From contig DAOWAG010000065.1 in the NCBI GenBank assembly GCA_030634715.1, forward strand, positions 1-6,870: DNA of 6,870 nt. Reading direction: 5' to 3'. A program made the position numbers and the translations under genes. The DNA comes from Candidatus Aegiribacteria sp. GTDB taxonomy: Bacteria; Fermentibacterota; Fermentibacteria; Fermentibacterales; Fermentibacteraceae. Every line of letters begins with the position of its first letter. The first letter of the stretch is position 1. Positions 1 to 6,119 of this stretch are shown one piece after another. The notes below the pieces were generated by a model. The model saw only the letters and a program-made list of their open reading frames with translations. It was not told the origin of the DNA and made no database searches.

Positions 1-1132
1 CGGTGATAATACGAATATCCCTGGCCAGGGAGAAAGGGTTGCAGCTCACATAGATAATTCTCCCCGAGCTGATTTTTCTGAGAAGTTTCGAAATTTTGGT
101 GCCGAGTCCGGCTCTCGGCGGATCTACAATAACTGCATCCCATGATCTGCCTGATCCCGATGAGTCTGTCAGGAACTGTCCGACTGAACCTGTCACGAAA
201 CTGACCGAATCAACACCGTTCATCAAAGCCGCTTTTCTTCCCGAAAGAGAGGCATCGGGGTTGATCTCAACAGAAACAACCTTCGCGCCGGTTGCTGCAA
301 GCGGGAGCGCAAGAGATCCAGAACCACCGTAGAGATCAAGGATATTCAAATCGCTTTGACATGCATCCGAAACAGTGGAGATAAGCCTGTCAGCACAACC
401 GGGATTTACCTGAAAAAACGTTCCAGGTCTGATTGGAAAGGTATAACCCGCTACCCTTTCGGTAATCTCACAGCCTTCAGGTTCAGTCACCCAAACATCT
501 GATACTTCCCATGCTGTAATGACCGAACTGTCCTGTGCAAGACGTTCCGGTGGTGCTCCCCCTCTGAATTCAAGCATGGCGCTGCCGGTTCTGTCGGATG
601 CTCGCACAGAAATTCTCGCAAGATGGTCAAGGTTGACGTTCTGCAGCAGTCTGAATTCCTGCTGTCCTCGACGATTGAGAAGGGGGCATTCATTCACAGG
701 GAATGGATTACCCCTGAATCTGTGGAGTCCCGGTTTACCCTCAACTACATCGAATGAGACACGATTCCGATATCCGGTTCTTTCTGGAGAGGGATACACC
801 TCGTTGAATTCCGCCTGTGAGCAGTCTATTCCAGCCCTGCTGAATGCATTCTCAATCCAGTTCTGCTTCCAGATAAGCTGTTGACCGTATGAAAGATGCT
901 GGAGGGAACATCCTCCGCATTCACCGAAGTATTCACAGAAGGGCGCCACTCTGTCAGGAGAAGGCTCAATAACATCAAGCAGTTCCGCCTCATCAAGGTT
1001 CTTCTTCCTTGTGGTTATTCTGCATCTGACAGTTTCACCTGGAAGAGCGCCACGCACGAAAATGGTTCTTCTGCCTTCCGCTGAGGATATGCCGCCGACG
1101 TTGTTACCAAGCGATGTTATTGTAATCTGCAA
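1..1132 (-). CDS. rlmD: 23S rRNA (uracil-C5)-methyltransferase, RlmD/RumA type, 3' end cut by window edge
   Basis: SAM-dependent enzyme that methylates C5 of a uracil in RNA; in E. coli RlmD the target is U1939 of 23S rRNA. I translated 377 codons to the window edge. Residues 1-60 look like a TRAM RNA-binding domain. Cys66, Cys72 and Cys75 (C-x5-C-x2-C) with Cys149 match the four [4Fe-4S] ligands of RumA. The methyltransferase half shows FFQVN (239-243), the SAM motif DLYGGSGS (266-273), VEIN (288-291), VDPPRAG (336-342) and the nucleophile motif YVSCNP, with Cys364 as the catalytic cysteine. About 40-60 C-terminal residues should lie beyond position 1, judging from the usual length of about 430. 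The start is TTG at 1132: an in-frame TAA lies two codons upstream, and the protein then opens MQITITSLGN as expected for TRAM. The Shine-Dalgarno signal is weak. The gene lies 31 bases after the TPR gene stop, probably co-transcribed. The family is secure; the exact target base (RlmD, RlmCD or TrmA-like) is inferred. Confidence 0.9.
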   Translation of the reverse strand, partial: MQITITSLGNNVGGISSAEGRRTIFVRGALPGETVRCRITTRKKNLDEAELLDVIEPSPDRVAPFCEYFGECGGCSLQHLSYGQQLIWKQNWIENAFSRAGIDCSQAEFNEVYPSPERTGYRNRVSFDVVEGKPGLHRFRGNPFPVNECPLLNRRGQQEFRLLQNVNLDHLARISVRASDRTGSAMLEFRGGAPPERLAQDSSVITAWEVSDVWVTEPEGCEITERVAGYTFPIRPGTFFQVNPGCADRLISTVSDACQSDLNILDLYGGSGSLALPLAATGAKVVSVEINPDASLSGRKAALMNGVDSVSFVTGSVGQFLTDSSGSGRSWDAVIVDPPRAGLGTKISKLLRKISSGRIIYVSCNPFSLARDIRIIT

Positions 1133-1145
1133 AACTTACCGGCAT

Positions 1146-1162
1146 AACCCCGCGAGAGGGTT
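1146..1162 (-). other. Small hairpin between the TPR gene and rlmD
   Basis: On the minus strand AACCCT pairs with GGGGTT (one T-G wobble) around a five-base loop CTCGC. The hairpin begins one base after the TPR gene stop and ends 13 bases before the TTG start of rlmD. No T-run follows it, so it is not a classical intrinsic terminator. It could affect ribosome access to rlmD or stabilise RNA ends, but a six-pair stem may also be chance. Confidence 0.3.
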
Positions 1163-1163
1163 C

Positions 1164-2504
1164 TCATTTGTTGTCCTCTGTGTACTCAGGATAAAATCTT
1201 TTTGCGCATTCAGGACAGAGTCCGTGACTGAACAGAGTGTCTGAATGCTCGGATATATATTCCTCTATCTGTTTCCAGTAACCGGAATCATCCCGGATTC
1301 TTTTACAGGAAGAACAGATTGGAAGCAGTTCGCTGAGTGTTTTGACTTCCGAAAGAGCTTTCGTCAATTTTTCATTAGTCTTCACAAGCTCAATATTTCT
1401 GAGCCTGTAAATCTCGTTTTCCTTTTCCTTTTTCTCCGTTTCGTAGCTTATCTGCAGTTCGTTGTACTTCTTGCTGCTCTCCTCTGTAAATACTTCATCA
1501 TAAAGCTCTTTATATTTCTTGTAGTATTCCAGTGCTTCCCTGAAATTATCTTGCCTTTCATAGAGATTCGAAAAAGATTCATAACAGCTAATTATCTGAT
1601 CAGGAATACAAAGTTCCTCTGCAACAGCCAGTCCTCGTTGCATATATTCAAGAGCTTCAGAGAAGCGATCAATCATAGCATATGAAATACCAATACTACG
1701 GAGTGTTAATGCAGACGCAAGCCTGTCTCCGATTTCCTTCTCGATCTCAAGTGCTCTGAAAAAATATTCCAGCGACTTGTCGTATTCTTCTTGATCCCCA
1801 AGCACTGATCCTATATTGGTAAGAGAGTGAGAAATTCTCAGTTTCTCGCCAAGTTCCTCCCTTATCTCAAGTGATTTCTTGTGATATTCAAGAGCCTTAT
1901 CGTATTCTTCAAGATCCTCATAAATAACCCCTGCATTGTTATATACGGAAGCTAAAAGACCTCTCTTATCGGTTTCCTTAAGTATACGGATAGATCGGTT
2001 GTAATTATCCAGAGCCTTTTTATTATCACCTAATGTACTGCAGATGTTACCAATATTAGTCAGCATTGCTGCTATATTTGTTTTGTTATCTGCGTTCTCA
2101 TGAATCTTAAGGGCTTTTATAAAATACTCAAGAGCCTGATCGAACTTGCTCATTCTTGCATAAGTCACACCGATTCTGTTTATTGCGCTAAGTTTCATCG
2201 TGTTATCATTAGTTTTATCTGTAAGTTCAAGTAATTTGAAACCGTACTCCAGTGAATTCTGATACTCCCCGAGGCAATTATACGCCCAGCAGAGTTCATT
2301 CAGTATCACTGATTCCAGATTCATGTCTTCAGTAACCTGCAGCAATTCCAGCCCCTGTTTGCCGAATTCGATTACTTTGCCAGAGTCGATTTCTCTTAAG
2401 GCTATGGTCAGGTCCGCCAGAACTCTGATTCGCTCAAGTCCATCCGTTTCAGGAAGCTTCTTCAGCAGGTTCTCCGGATTTTTTTTCTTTGGTTTATTAG
2501 TCAT
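1164..2504 (-). CDS. TPR-repeat protein with C-terminal four-cysteine (CxxC...CPxC) module
   Basis: 446 residues with no signal peptide or membrane segment, so probably a cytoplasmic scaffold or signalling protein. After a basic N-terminus (residues 1-20) comes a helical TPR array. The helix-B motif [YF]-x-x-[AS]-L-[ED]-[YN] recurs at residues 81, 121, 161, 201, 241, 281 and 321, an exact 40-residue period, with one more degenerate repeat near 27-60. Residues 338-390 are a charged, probably coiled-coil helix of the kind that links TPR arrays to output domains in TPR-type histidine kinases and cyclases. The last 55 residues hold LPICSSCKRIRDD and GYWKQIEEYI, then FSHGLCPEC. Cys397, Cys400, Cys430 and Cys433, with His427 nearby, suggest a zinc site. 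I recall this module at the C-terminus of PAS and response-regulator proteins; I know of no assigned function. ATG start with AAGAGG (2510-2515) five bases upstream. It is AT-richer than its neighbours and probably has its own promoter. Confidence 0.87.
   Translation of the reverse strand: MTNKPKKKNPENLLKKLPETDGLERIRVLADLTIALREIDSGKVIEFGKQGLELLQVTEDMNLESVILNELCWAYNCLGEYQNSLEYGFKLLELTDKTNDNTMKLSAINRIGVTYARMSKFDQALEYFIKALKIHENADNKTNIAAMLTNIGNICSTLGDNKKALDNYNRSIRILKETDKRGLLASVYNNAGVIYEDLEEYDKALEYHKKSLEIREELGEKLRISHSLTNIGSVLGDQEEYDKSLEYFFRALEIEKEIGDRLASALTLRSIGISYAMIDRFSEALEYMQRGLAVAEELCIPDQIISCYESFSNLYERQDNFREALEYYKKYKELYDEVFTEESSKKYNELQISYETEKKEKENEIYRLRNIELVKTNEKLTKALSEVKTLSELLPICSSCKRIRDDSGYWKQIEEYISEHSDTLFSHGLCPECAKRFYPEYTEDNK
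1497..2264 (-). repeat. Coding tandem repeat: 120-base (40-residue) TPR units
   Basis: Seven consecutive TPR units within the TPR gene keep an exact 40-residue spacing between their [YF]xxALEY motifs, so the DNA has a 120-base coding period. The units have diverged in sequence (for example YDKALEYHKKSLEI against YDKSLEYFFRALEI), so this is an old protein repeat and not a recent DNA duplication. Forty-residue TPRs, longer than the usual 34, are known from LGN-like arrays and bacterial signalling proteins. Confidence 0.8.
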
Positions 2505-2533
2505 ATGAACCTCTTATTACTCATCTTCTAAAG

Positions 2534-2556
2534 CAGGAATTCCTGAGCAGATGCTC
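2534..2556. promoter_or_regulatory. Two abutting inverted repeats in the leader of the TPR gene
   Basis: CAGGAATTCCTG (2534-2545) is a perfect 12-base palindrome. It shares its last base with GAGCAGATGCTC (2545-2556), an inverted repeat with five-base arms and a two-base centre. Both lie between the candidate promoter -10 and the ATG at 2504, where a repressor site or an RNA hairpin could act. The symmetry is seen directly; the operator role is inference, and no regulator is identified. Confidence 0.35.
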
Positions 2557-2571
2557 ATATCCTAAAATAGA

Positions 2572-2600
2572 ATATTAACATTGATTAACTCGCATGGCAA
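2572..2600 (-). promoter_or_regulatory. Candidate sigma70-type promoter for the TPR gene
   Basis: Read on the minus strand: TTGCCA (2600-2595, five of six matches to TTGACA), a 17-base spacer, then TAATAT (2577-2572, four of six matches to TATAAT). The expected transcript start is near 2565, giving a leader of about 60 bases before the ATG. It lies in the only sizeable intergenic gap of the window, which supports a separate transcription unit for the TPR gene and rlmD. The call rests on consensus matching only. Confidence 0.45.
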
Positions 2601-2634
2601 TGCTTGTCTCTTAAATGATCACAGTTTATTGTTA

Positions 2635-3762
2635 TTAGAAAGTCTCAGCCTTGAAACTTTTTCTTCTGCTGTACCAGTCTTTTCTCCAGCTTGTGAAATG
2701 TCGTTCATCTATCGCGATACGTGTTTTCTCCATCAGTACAGAGAAGTAATGAAGGTTATGAAGAGTAGCAAGAATGGGAGCCAGCCATTCCTTCACGTTG
2801 AACAGGTGTCTGATATAGGATCTTGTATAAGTGCGGCAAACATAACACCTGCATCCAGGCTGTACCGGACGAAAATCATTTCTGAATCGTGTGTTTCTGA
2901 TATTTATATGACCGCCAGGTACAAAGAAGCTTCCTCCCCGCGCGTTTCTGGTTGGGACAACGCAGTCGAACATGTCAATGCCAACAGCAACAAACTCCAC
3001 AATGTCTTCCGGTTTTCCAACACCCATAAGATATCTTGGTCTGTTTTCGGGAAGGATATCAATGCATGATTTCACAGCTCTCATCATCAGGTTTCTTGGT
3101 TCACCCACAGATACTCCACCAATCGCGTAACCGTCAAAATCCATTCTGGAAAGTACAAGAGCCGCCCTTCTCCGCAGATCCGGGAAGGCGCCACCCTGAA
3201 CGATGCAGAACATTGCCTGCTCTTTCTCAGGATGGATATTTCTGGATCTTTCAGCCCATTTCAGAGTCAGATTAAGGGATTCTTCAGTTCGACTGTAATT
3301 ACTGGGTTGCTCCAGGCACTCATCCAGTATCATCATGACATCACTTCCAAAGCCTCTCTGTAGATTGATAACCTTCTCAGGTGTAAGGATGTGACTGGAT
3401 CCGTCTATGTGTGATTGAAATTGATAACCTTCGTCGGACAGCTTTCTAAGTTGAGACAGGCTGAACAGTTGAAATCCACCGCTGTCAGTAAGAATATTTC
3501 CATGCCATGACATGAAAGAATGCAAGCCACCCGCTTCTTCTATTACACTTGATCCGGGTCTGAGGTAAAGATGGTAAGTGTTCCCCAGAATTATCTGCCA
3601 GCCATCATCACGCAGATCCGAATTCCTGACTGTTTTTACACTTCCCTGCGTTCCAACCGGCATGAATACAGGAGTCTCAACCGGACCATGGGCAAGATTC
3701 AGCAGACCTCTTCTTGCTCTGCCTGACTTGCCGAGTAACGTGAACGATGGAGGATTTCTCAG
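2635..3762 (-). CDS. tgt: Queuine/preQ1 tRNA-guanine transglycosylase
   Basis: Exchanges G34 of tRNA-Asp, Asn, His and Tyr for preQ1 in queuosine synthesis. Numbered from a CTG start at 3762 (375 residues, the E. coli length), it shows ARRGLLNLAHG (16-26), ETPVFMPVGTQG (29-40), LGNTYHLYLRPG (59-70), DSGGFQLFSL (93-102, with Asp93 as the conserved general acid/base), Asp147, VQGG (188-191), and the nucleophile Asp266 in FDCVVPTRNARGG. Cys304, Cys306, Cys309 and His335 form the zinc site, with the Cys-to-His spacing of 31 seen in E. coli. The first ATG in the frame is at 3663 and would begin at the M of FMPVG, removing about 33 residues that clearly match the family N-terminus. No ATG, GTG or TTG lies between the upstream TAG (3768-3766) and that ATG. 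A GGAAGGG sequence at 3772-3778 sits 6 bases before ATA (3765) and 9 before CTG (3762), so a rare start codon is likely. The upstream membrane-protein gene ends only a few bases away. Confidence 0.95.
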   Translation of the reverse strand: MRNPPSFTLLGKSGRARRGLLNLAHGPVETPVFMPVGTQGSVKTVRNSDLRDDGWQIILGNTYHLYLRPGSSVIEEAGGLHSFMSWHGNILTDSGGFQLFSLSQLRKLSDEGYQFQSHIDGSSHILTPEKVINLQRGFGSDVMMILDECLEQPSNYSRTEESLNLTLKWAERSRNIHPEKEQAMFCIVQGGAFPDLRRRAALVLSRMDFDGYAIGGVSVGEPRNLMMRAVKSCIDILPENRPRYLMGVGKPEDIVEFVAVGIDMFDCVVPTRNARGGSFFVPGGHINIRNTRFRNDFRPVQPGCRCYVCRTYTRSYIRHLFNVKEWLAPILATLHNLHYFSVLMEKTRIAIDERHFTSWRKDWYSRRKSFKAETF

Positions 3763-3765
3763 TAT

Positions 3766-5067
3766 CTATGTCCCTTCCGGAGCAGGTGATGAAGTAGATG
3801 TATCATCATCCCCGGGTATTTCTTCAGTTTCGCTGCTTTCAGATTCAGGGGTCAATTCAGGCAGTTCCTCCAGTGGAGGAGTGACAGGAAAAGAATCTTC
3901 CTGAGCGGATTCAGGGTGGATTTCATCAGTTTCTATATCCGATGAAAACGAACTTTGAATTTCTGAATCACCGCCTCTATCCGGAAGAGGGGGGAGTAAT
4001 AAAGAATCTTCTGTTTCAGGAATGACCACGGAGTCTGGAAGTGTGTCCACCTGAAGAGTGCTTGAATCCGTTAATAGTGTATCATCCGGAACCCTTATTG
4101 AATCTGATGCTATCAAATTCAGTTCTATCTGTACCGGTTCGGACTGCAGGCTGTCAGAATCATCTGCCAGGGAATCCTCTCTTGGTTCTTGAGTAAACAT
4201 AGTCTGATTAGTAATAATTCCTGTGGAGTCCGCTGAAATGGAATCACGATCCGCTCTCAGGTCTTCTATACTCACTGAGAGATCCTCACCAAGCAGAAGG
4301 ATGGAATGATAAGGATCGAGTCTCCTGACTTCTTCCAGTTCCAGGACAAGATCTGCCTCCATGTTGTTTCGATAATACAGGCTTGCGAGCCTGATATGGA
4401 ACTCGATGCTGTCCGGGTAAAGAATTGTTAATTCCAGATATGCGGCTAGAAGCTCTTCCTCTTCCTGTGGCAGTCTTGAAATCGAACGGTGCTGATTCAT
4501 TTCAGGAGTTAGCGTATTTTCTGGCGGAACGAAAACAATGATTGCAGTGACCATTAGAGATGTAAGAGTATACGCAATGACTTTCATTAATGAGCGATGT
4601 CTGATGTCACGTATTTCCTCTTTGGTTCTGGGATCCATATTGACATTCAATGGGACTATTTTTGTGCAGGATATTAACTGCAGCAGTGTCGATTTTTTTC
4701 GCGGAACAGGTATTAAACCAATACCAAGAAGTATAAGCGGCGGCGTGAAAAGTAATCTTCGCAATGTCTGCCATTCCGATGGATTACGACCGTGAACGTT
4801 GATTTCAGCAAGACCCAGAGCCTCAAATGGAGACTGTTCTATGGCTCTGATTCTTGATTTTTCCAGCCATGCAAGCATAGTGACAGAGAGGAGATAGCTC
4901 ACAGGAAAAAGTAGATACAAGTTGCCTGAAAGCAGAGAGAAAAGAGCTTCCAGAAGCAAAGTCCAGGAAAGAATGACTGATATCTCCAGAATATACAATC
5001 CCGCCAGCTGTCTGAATTTTGGAGAGATCCTGTAAAGCCATGCATGTTTTCTGGCGGTTAATGTCAC
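3766..5067 (-). CDS. Membrane protein: RDD-like region, TPR-like segment, acidic lysine-free tail
   Basis: I do not recognise a named family for the whole protein (433 residues). Residues 15-140 resemble an RDD-type membrane domain: hydrophobic segments at about 22-46 and 49-67, then GLAEINVHGRNPSEW (85-99), LRRLLFTPPL (102-111), a short hydrophobic stretch to 121, and RKKSTLLQLISCTKIV (123-138). This follows the usual RDD order, but the conserved acidic residues seem lost. A further transmembrane helix spans about 163-181, preceded by a basic stretch, which places the C-terminus outside the cytoplasm by the positive-inside rule. Residues 200-255 look like one or two TPRs. The tail from about 261 is rich in Asp, Glu, Ser, Thr and Pro with repeated D-[ST]-[LIV] triplets. 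No lysine occurs after residue 162 and no cysteine after 134. The GTG start overlaps the queA stop as GTGA, with AGGAG (5076-5080) eight bases upstream. Its function is unknown; position suggests co-expression with queA and tgt. Confidence 0.8.
   Translation of the reverse strand: MTLTARKHAWLYRISPKFRQLAGLYILEISVILSWTLLLEALFSLLSGNLYLLFPVSYLLSVTMLAWLEKSRIRAIEQSPFEALGLAEINVHGRNPSEWQTLRRLLFTPPLILLGIGLIPVPRKKSTLLQLISCTKIVPLNVNMDPRTKEEIRDIRHRSLMKVIAYTLTSLMVTAIIVFVPPENTLTPEMNQHRSISRLPQEEEELLAAYLELTILYPDSIEFHIRLASLYYRNNMEADLVLELEEVRRLDPYHSILLLGEDLSVSIEDLRADRDSISADSTGIITNQTMFTQEPREDSLADDSDSLQSEPVQIELNLIASDSIRVPDDTLLTDSSTLQVDTLPDSVVIPETEDSLLLPPLPDRGGDSEIQSSFSSDIETDEIHPESAQEDSFPVTPPLEELPELTPESESSETEEIPGDDDTSTSSPAPEGT
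3772..3778 (-). promoter_or_regulatory. Shine-Dalgarno-like site for a non-standard tgt start
   Basis: GGAAGGG on the minus strand lies inside the last codons of the upstream membrane-protein gene, 6 bases before ATA and 9 before CTG. This spacing fits initiation just after the TAG stop. It matters because it decides whether tgt starts near 3762 or at the internal ATG at 3663. Confidence 0.45.
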
Positions 5068-6119
5068 TGTGCAGGCTCCTGTTCTATCAACATGACGTCA
5101 CCGTAGCTGTAGAATCTAAACTGATGCTCAACGGCGAATCTATAGGCGTTCATCATGAATTCATAACCCATGAATGCCGCCACAAGACATAACAACGAAC
5201 TCTCAGGAAGGTGAAAGTTTGTAATCAGGACATCCACATTCCGGAACATGTATGGAGGAAATATAAAGATTTCAGTCTCCCCTGATAAACTCGTCTCTGA
5301 ATTAACATCTATTGTTTCCAGAACTCTTGTAGTTGTTGTTCCAACAGCGATAACTCTTCTTCCTTCCGATCTTGCATTTCTAATAGCCAAAAGGGCTTCT
5401 GCTGAAACAGAATACTCCTCCGGATCTAGAATATTTTCATCCAGAATATTTGAACGAAGAGGTTCGAATGTTCCCGGTCCAACATGAAGAGTTACATAAG
5501 TATGCTCAATTCCTTTTTGCGTAAGGCGGTTCAATAGATCCCGGTCGAAATGAAGACCTGCGGTCGGTGCAGCAACAGCTCCTTTCTCCGATGCGTAAAC
5601 TGTCTGATATCTTTCATCATCCAACTCGTCAGGGGCACGTTTAATGTATGGAGGTAATGGCATCCTGGCAGTTCTGGCAAGAGTATCCCCGGTATCCTCA
5701 GCAGAATCGAATTCAATAATTGCCCGTCCCCGACCCAGCTTCCGTTGTATAGTGCATGAAAGATCATTTGAGAATTCAATAATAATTCCTGATCTTGCTG
5801 CCCTGCCAGGACGGACCAGAGCTCTCCAGATTCCCTGGTCGAGTTCTCGAAGAAGGAAAACCTCAACCTTGCCACCCGTGTCTGCCCTGTTTCCTGAAAG
5901 CCGTGCCCTGAATACCTTTGTGTTGTTCAAAACGAGAAGGTCTCCCGGAGCGAGCAGGTCAGGGAGGCTGCTGAATACGCTTTCAGATATTGTTTTCTTC
6001 GCGATGGAAGTGAACAGAAGTCTGCTTTCTGTTCTATCAGAAAGAGGTGTCTGCGCAATCAGGTTCTCCGGAAGAAAATACTGAAAGTCTTCTTTGAGCA
6101 GGTTTTTTTTATCTGTCAT
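5064..6119 (-). CDS. queA: S-adenosylmethionine:tRNA ribosyltransferase-isomerase
   Basis: Transfers and isomerises the ribose of SAM onto preQ1 in tRNA to give epoxyqueuosine, the step after Tgt. 351 residues, normal for the family. Motifs in order: FQYFLPENLIAQTP (12-25), SRLL (32-35), LNNTKVFRARLSG (64-76), GKVEVFLL (83-90), MPLPPYIKR (153-161), RYQTVYA (170-176), GAVAAPTAGLHF (180-191), YVTLHVGPGTFEPL (208-221), VGTTTTRVLE (259-268), LITNFHLPESSLL (298-310) and FRFYSYGDVMLI (334-345). The usual HxMHxE motif after the GTF block is replaced by ENILDPEEY (228-236), losing both histidines; similarly PGY reads PPY at 288-290. The ATG overlaps the kinase stop as ATGA, and the preceding bases are pyrimidine-rich with no Shine-Dalgarno site, so translation probably depends on coupling. 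An A8 run lies in codons 3-6. Identity is secure despite the variant motif. Confidence 0.96.
   Translation of the reverse strand: MTDKKNLLKEDFQYFLPENLIAQTPLSDRTESRLLFTSIAKKTISESVFSSLPDLLAPGDLLVLNNTKVFRARLSGNRADTGGKVEVFLLRELDQGIWRALVRPGRAARSGIIIEFSNDLSCTIQRKLGRGRAIIEFDSAEDTGDTLARTARMPLPPYIKRAPDELDDERYQTVYASEKGAVAAPTAGLHFDRDLLNRLTQKGIEHTYVTLHVGPGTFEPLRSNILDENILDPEEYSVSAEALLAIRNARSEGRRVIAVGTTTTRVLETIDVNSETSLSGETEIFIFPPYMFRNVDVLITNFHLPESSLLCLVAAFMGYEFMMNAYRFAVEHQFRFYSYGDVMLIEQEPAQ

Noticed and set aside
519..884. Plus-strand open frame of 121 codons
   Set aside because: It lies antisense to well-conserved rlmD motifs, and its translation shows no domain-like pattern.
1245..1685. Plus-strand open frame of 146 codons with hydrophobic residues
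   Set aside because: It is the reverse complement of the TPR/coiled-coil coding region; Phe/Leu richness arises from antisense Glu/Lys codons.
2601..2640. Intrinsic terminator after tgt
   Set aside because: I found only a four-base stem (GCAT...ATGC) and no T-run, too weak to call.
2581..3069. Plus-strand open frame of 162 codons
   Set aside because: It is antisense to the tgt zinc-site and nucleophile region, so it is a shadow frame.
3766..3768. TAG as a recoded sense codon joining the membrane protein and Tgt
   Set aside because: Recoding is not supported elsewhere: none of the other genes contains an in-frame TAG. A rare start codon after the TAG explains the data more simply; readthrough is kept only as an alternative.
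5531..5875. Minus-strand open frame of 114 codons inside queA
   Set aside because: It is an alternative frame within a confidently assigned gene, with no recognisable motif.
5644..6084. Plus-strand open frame of 146 codons
   Set aside because: It is antisense to conserved queA motifs and its translation is Arg/Ser-rich with no recognisable domain.
6110..6114. Programmed frameshift at the A8 run near the start of queA
   Set aside because: The zero frame continues straight into all QueA motifs, so no frameshift is needed. A similar A8 run in the TPR gene is also read through in frame.
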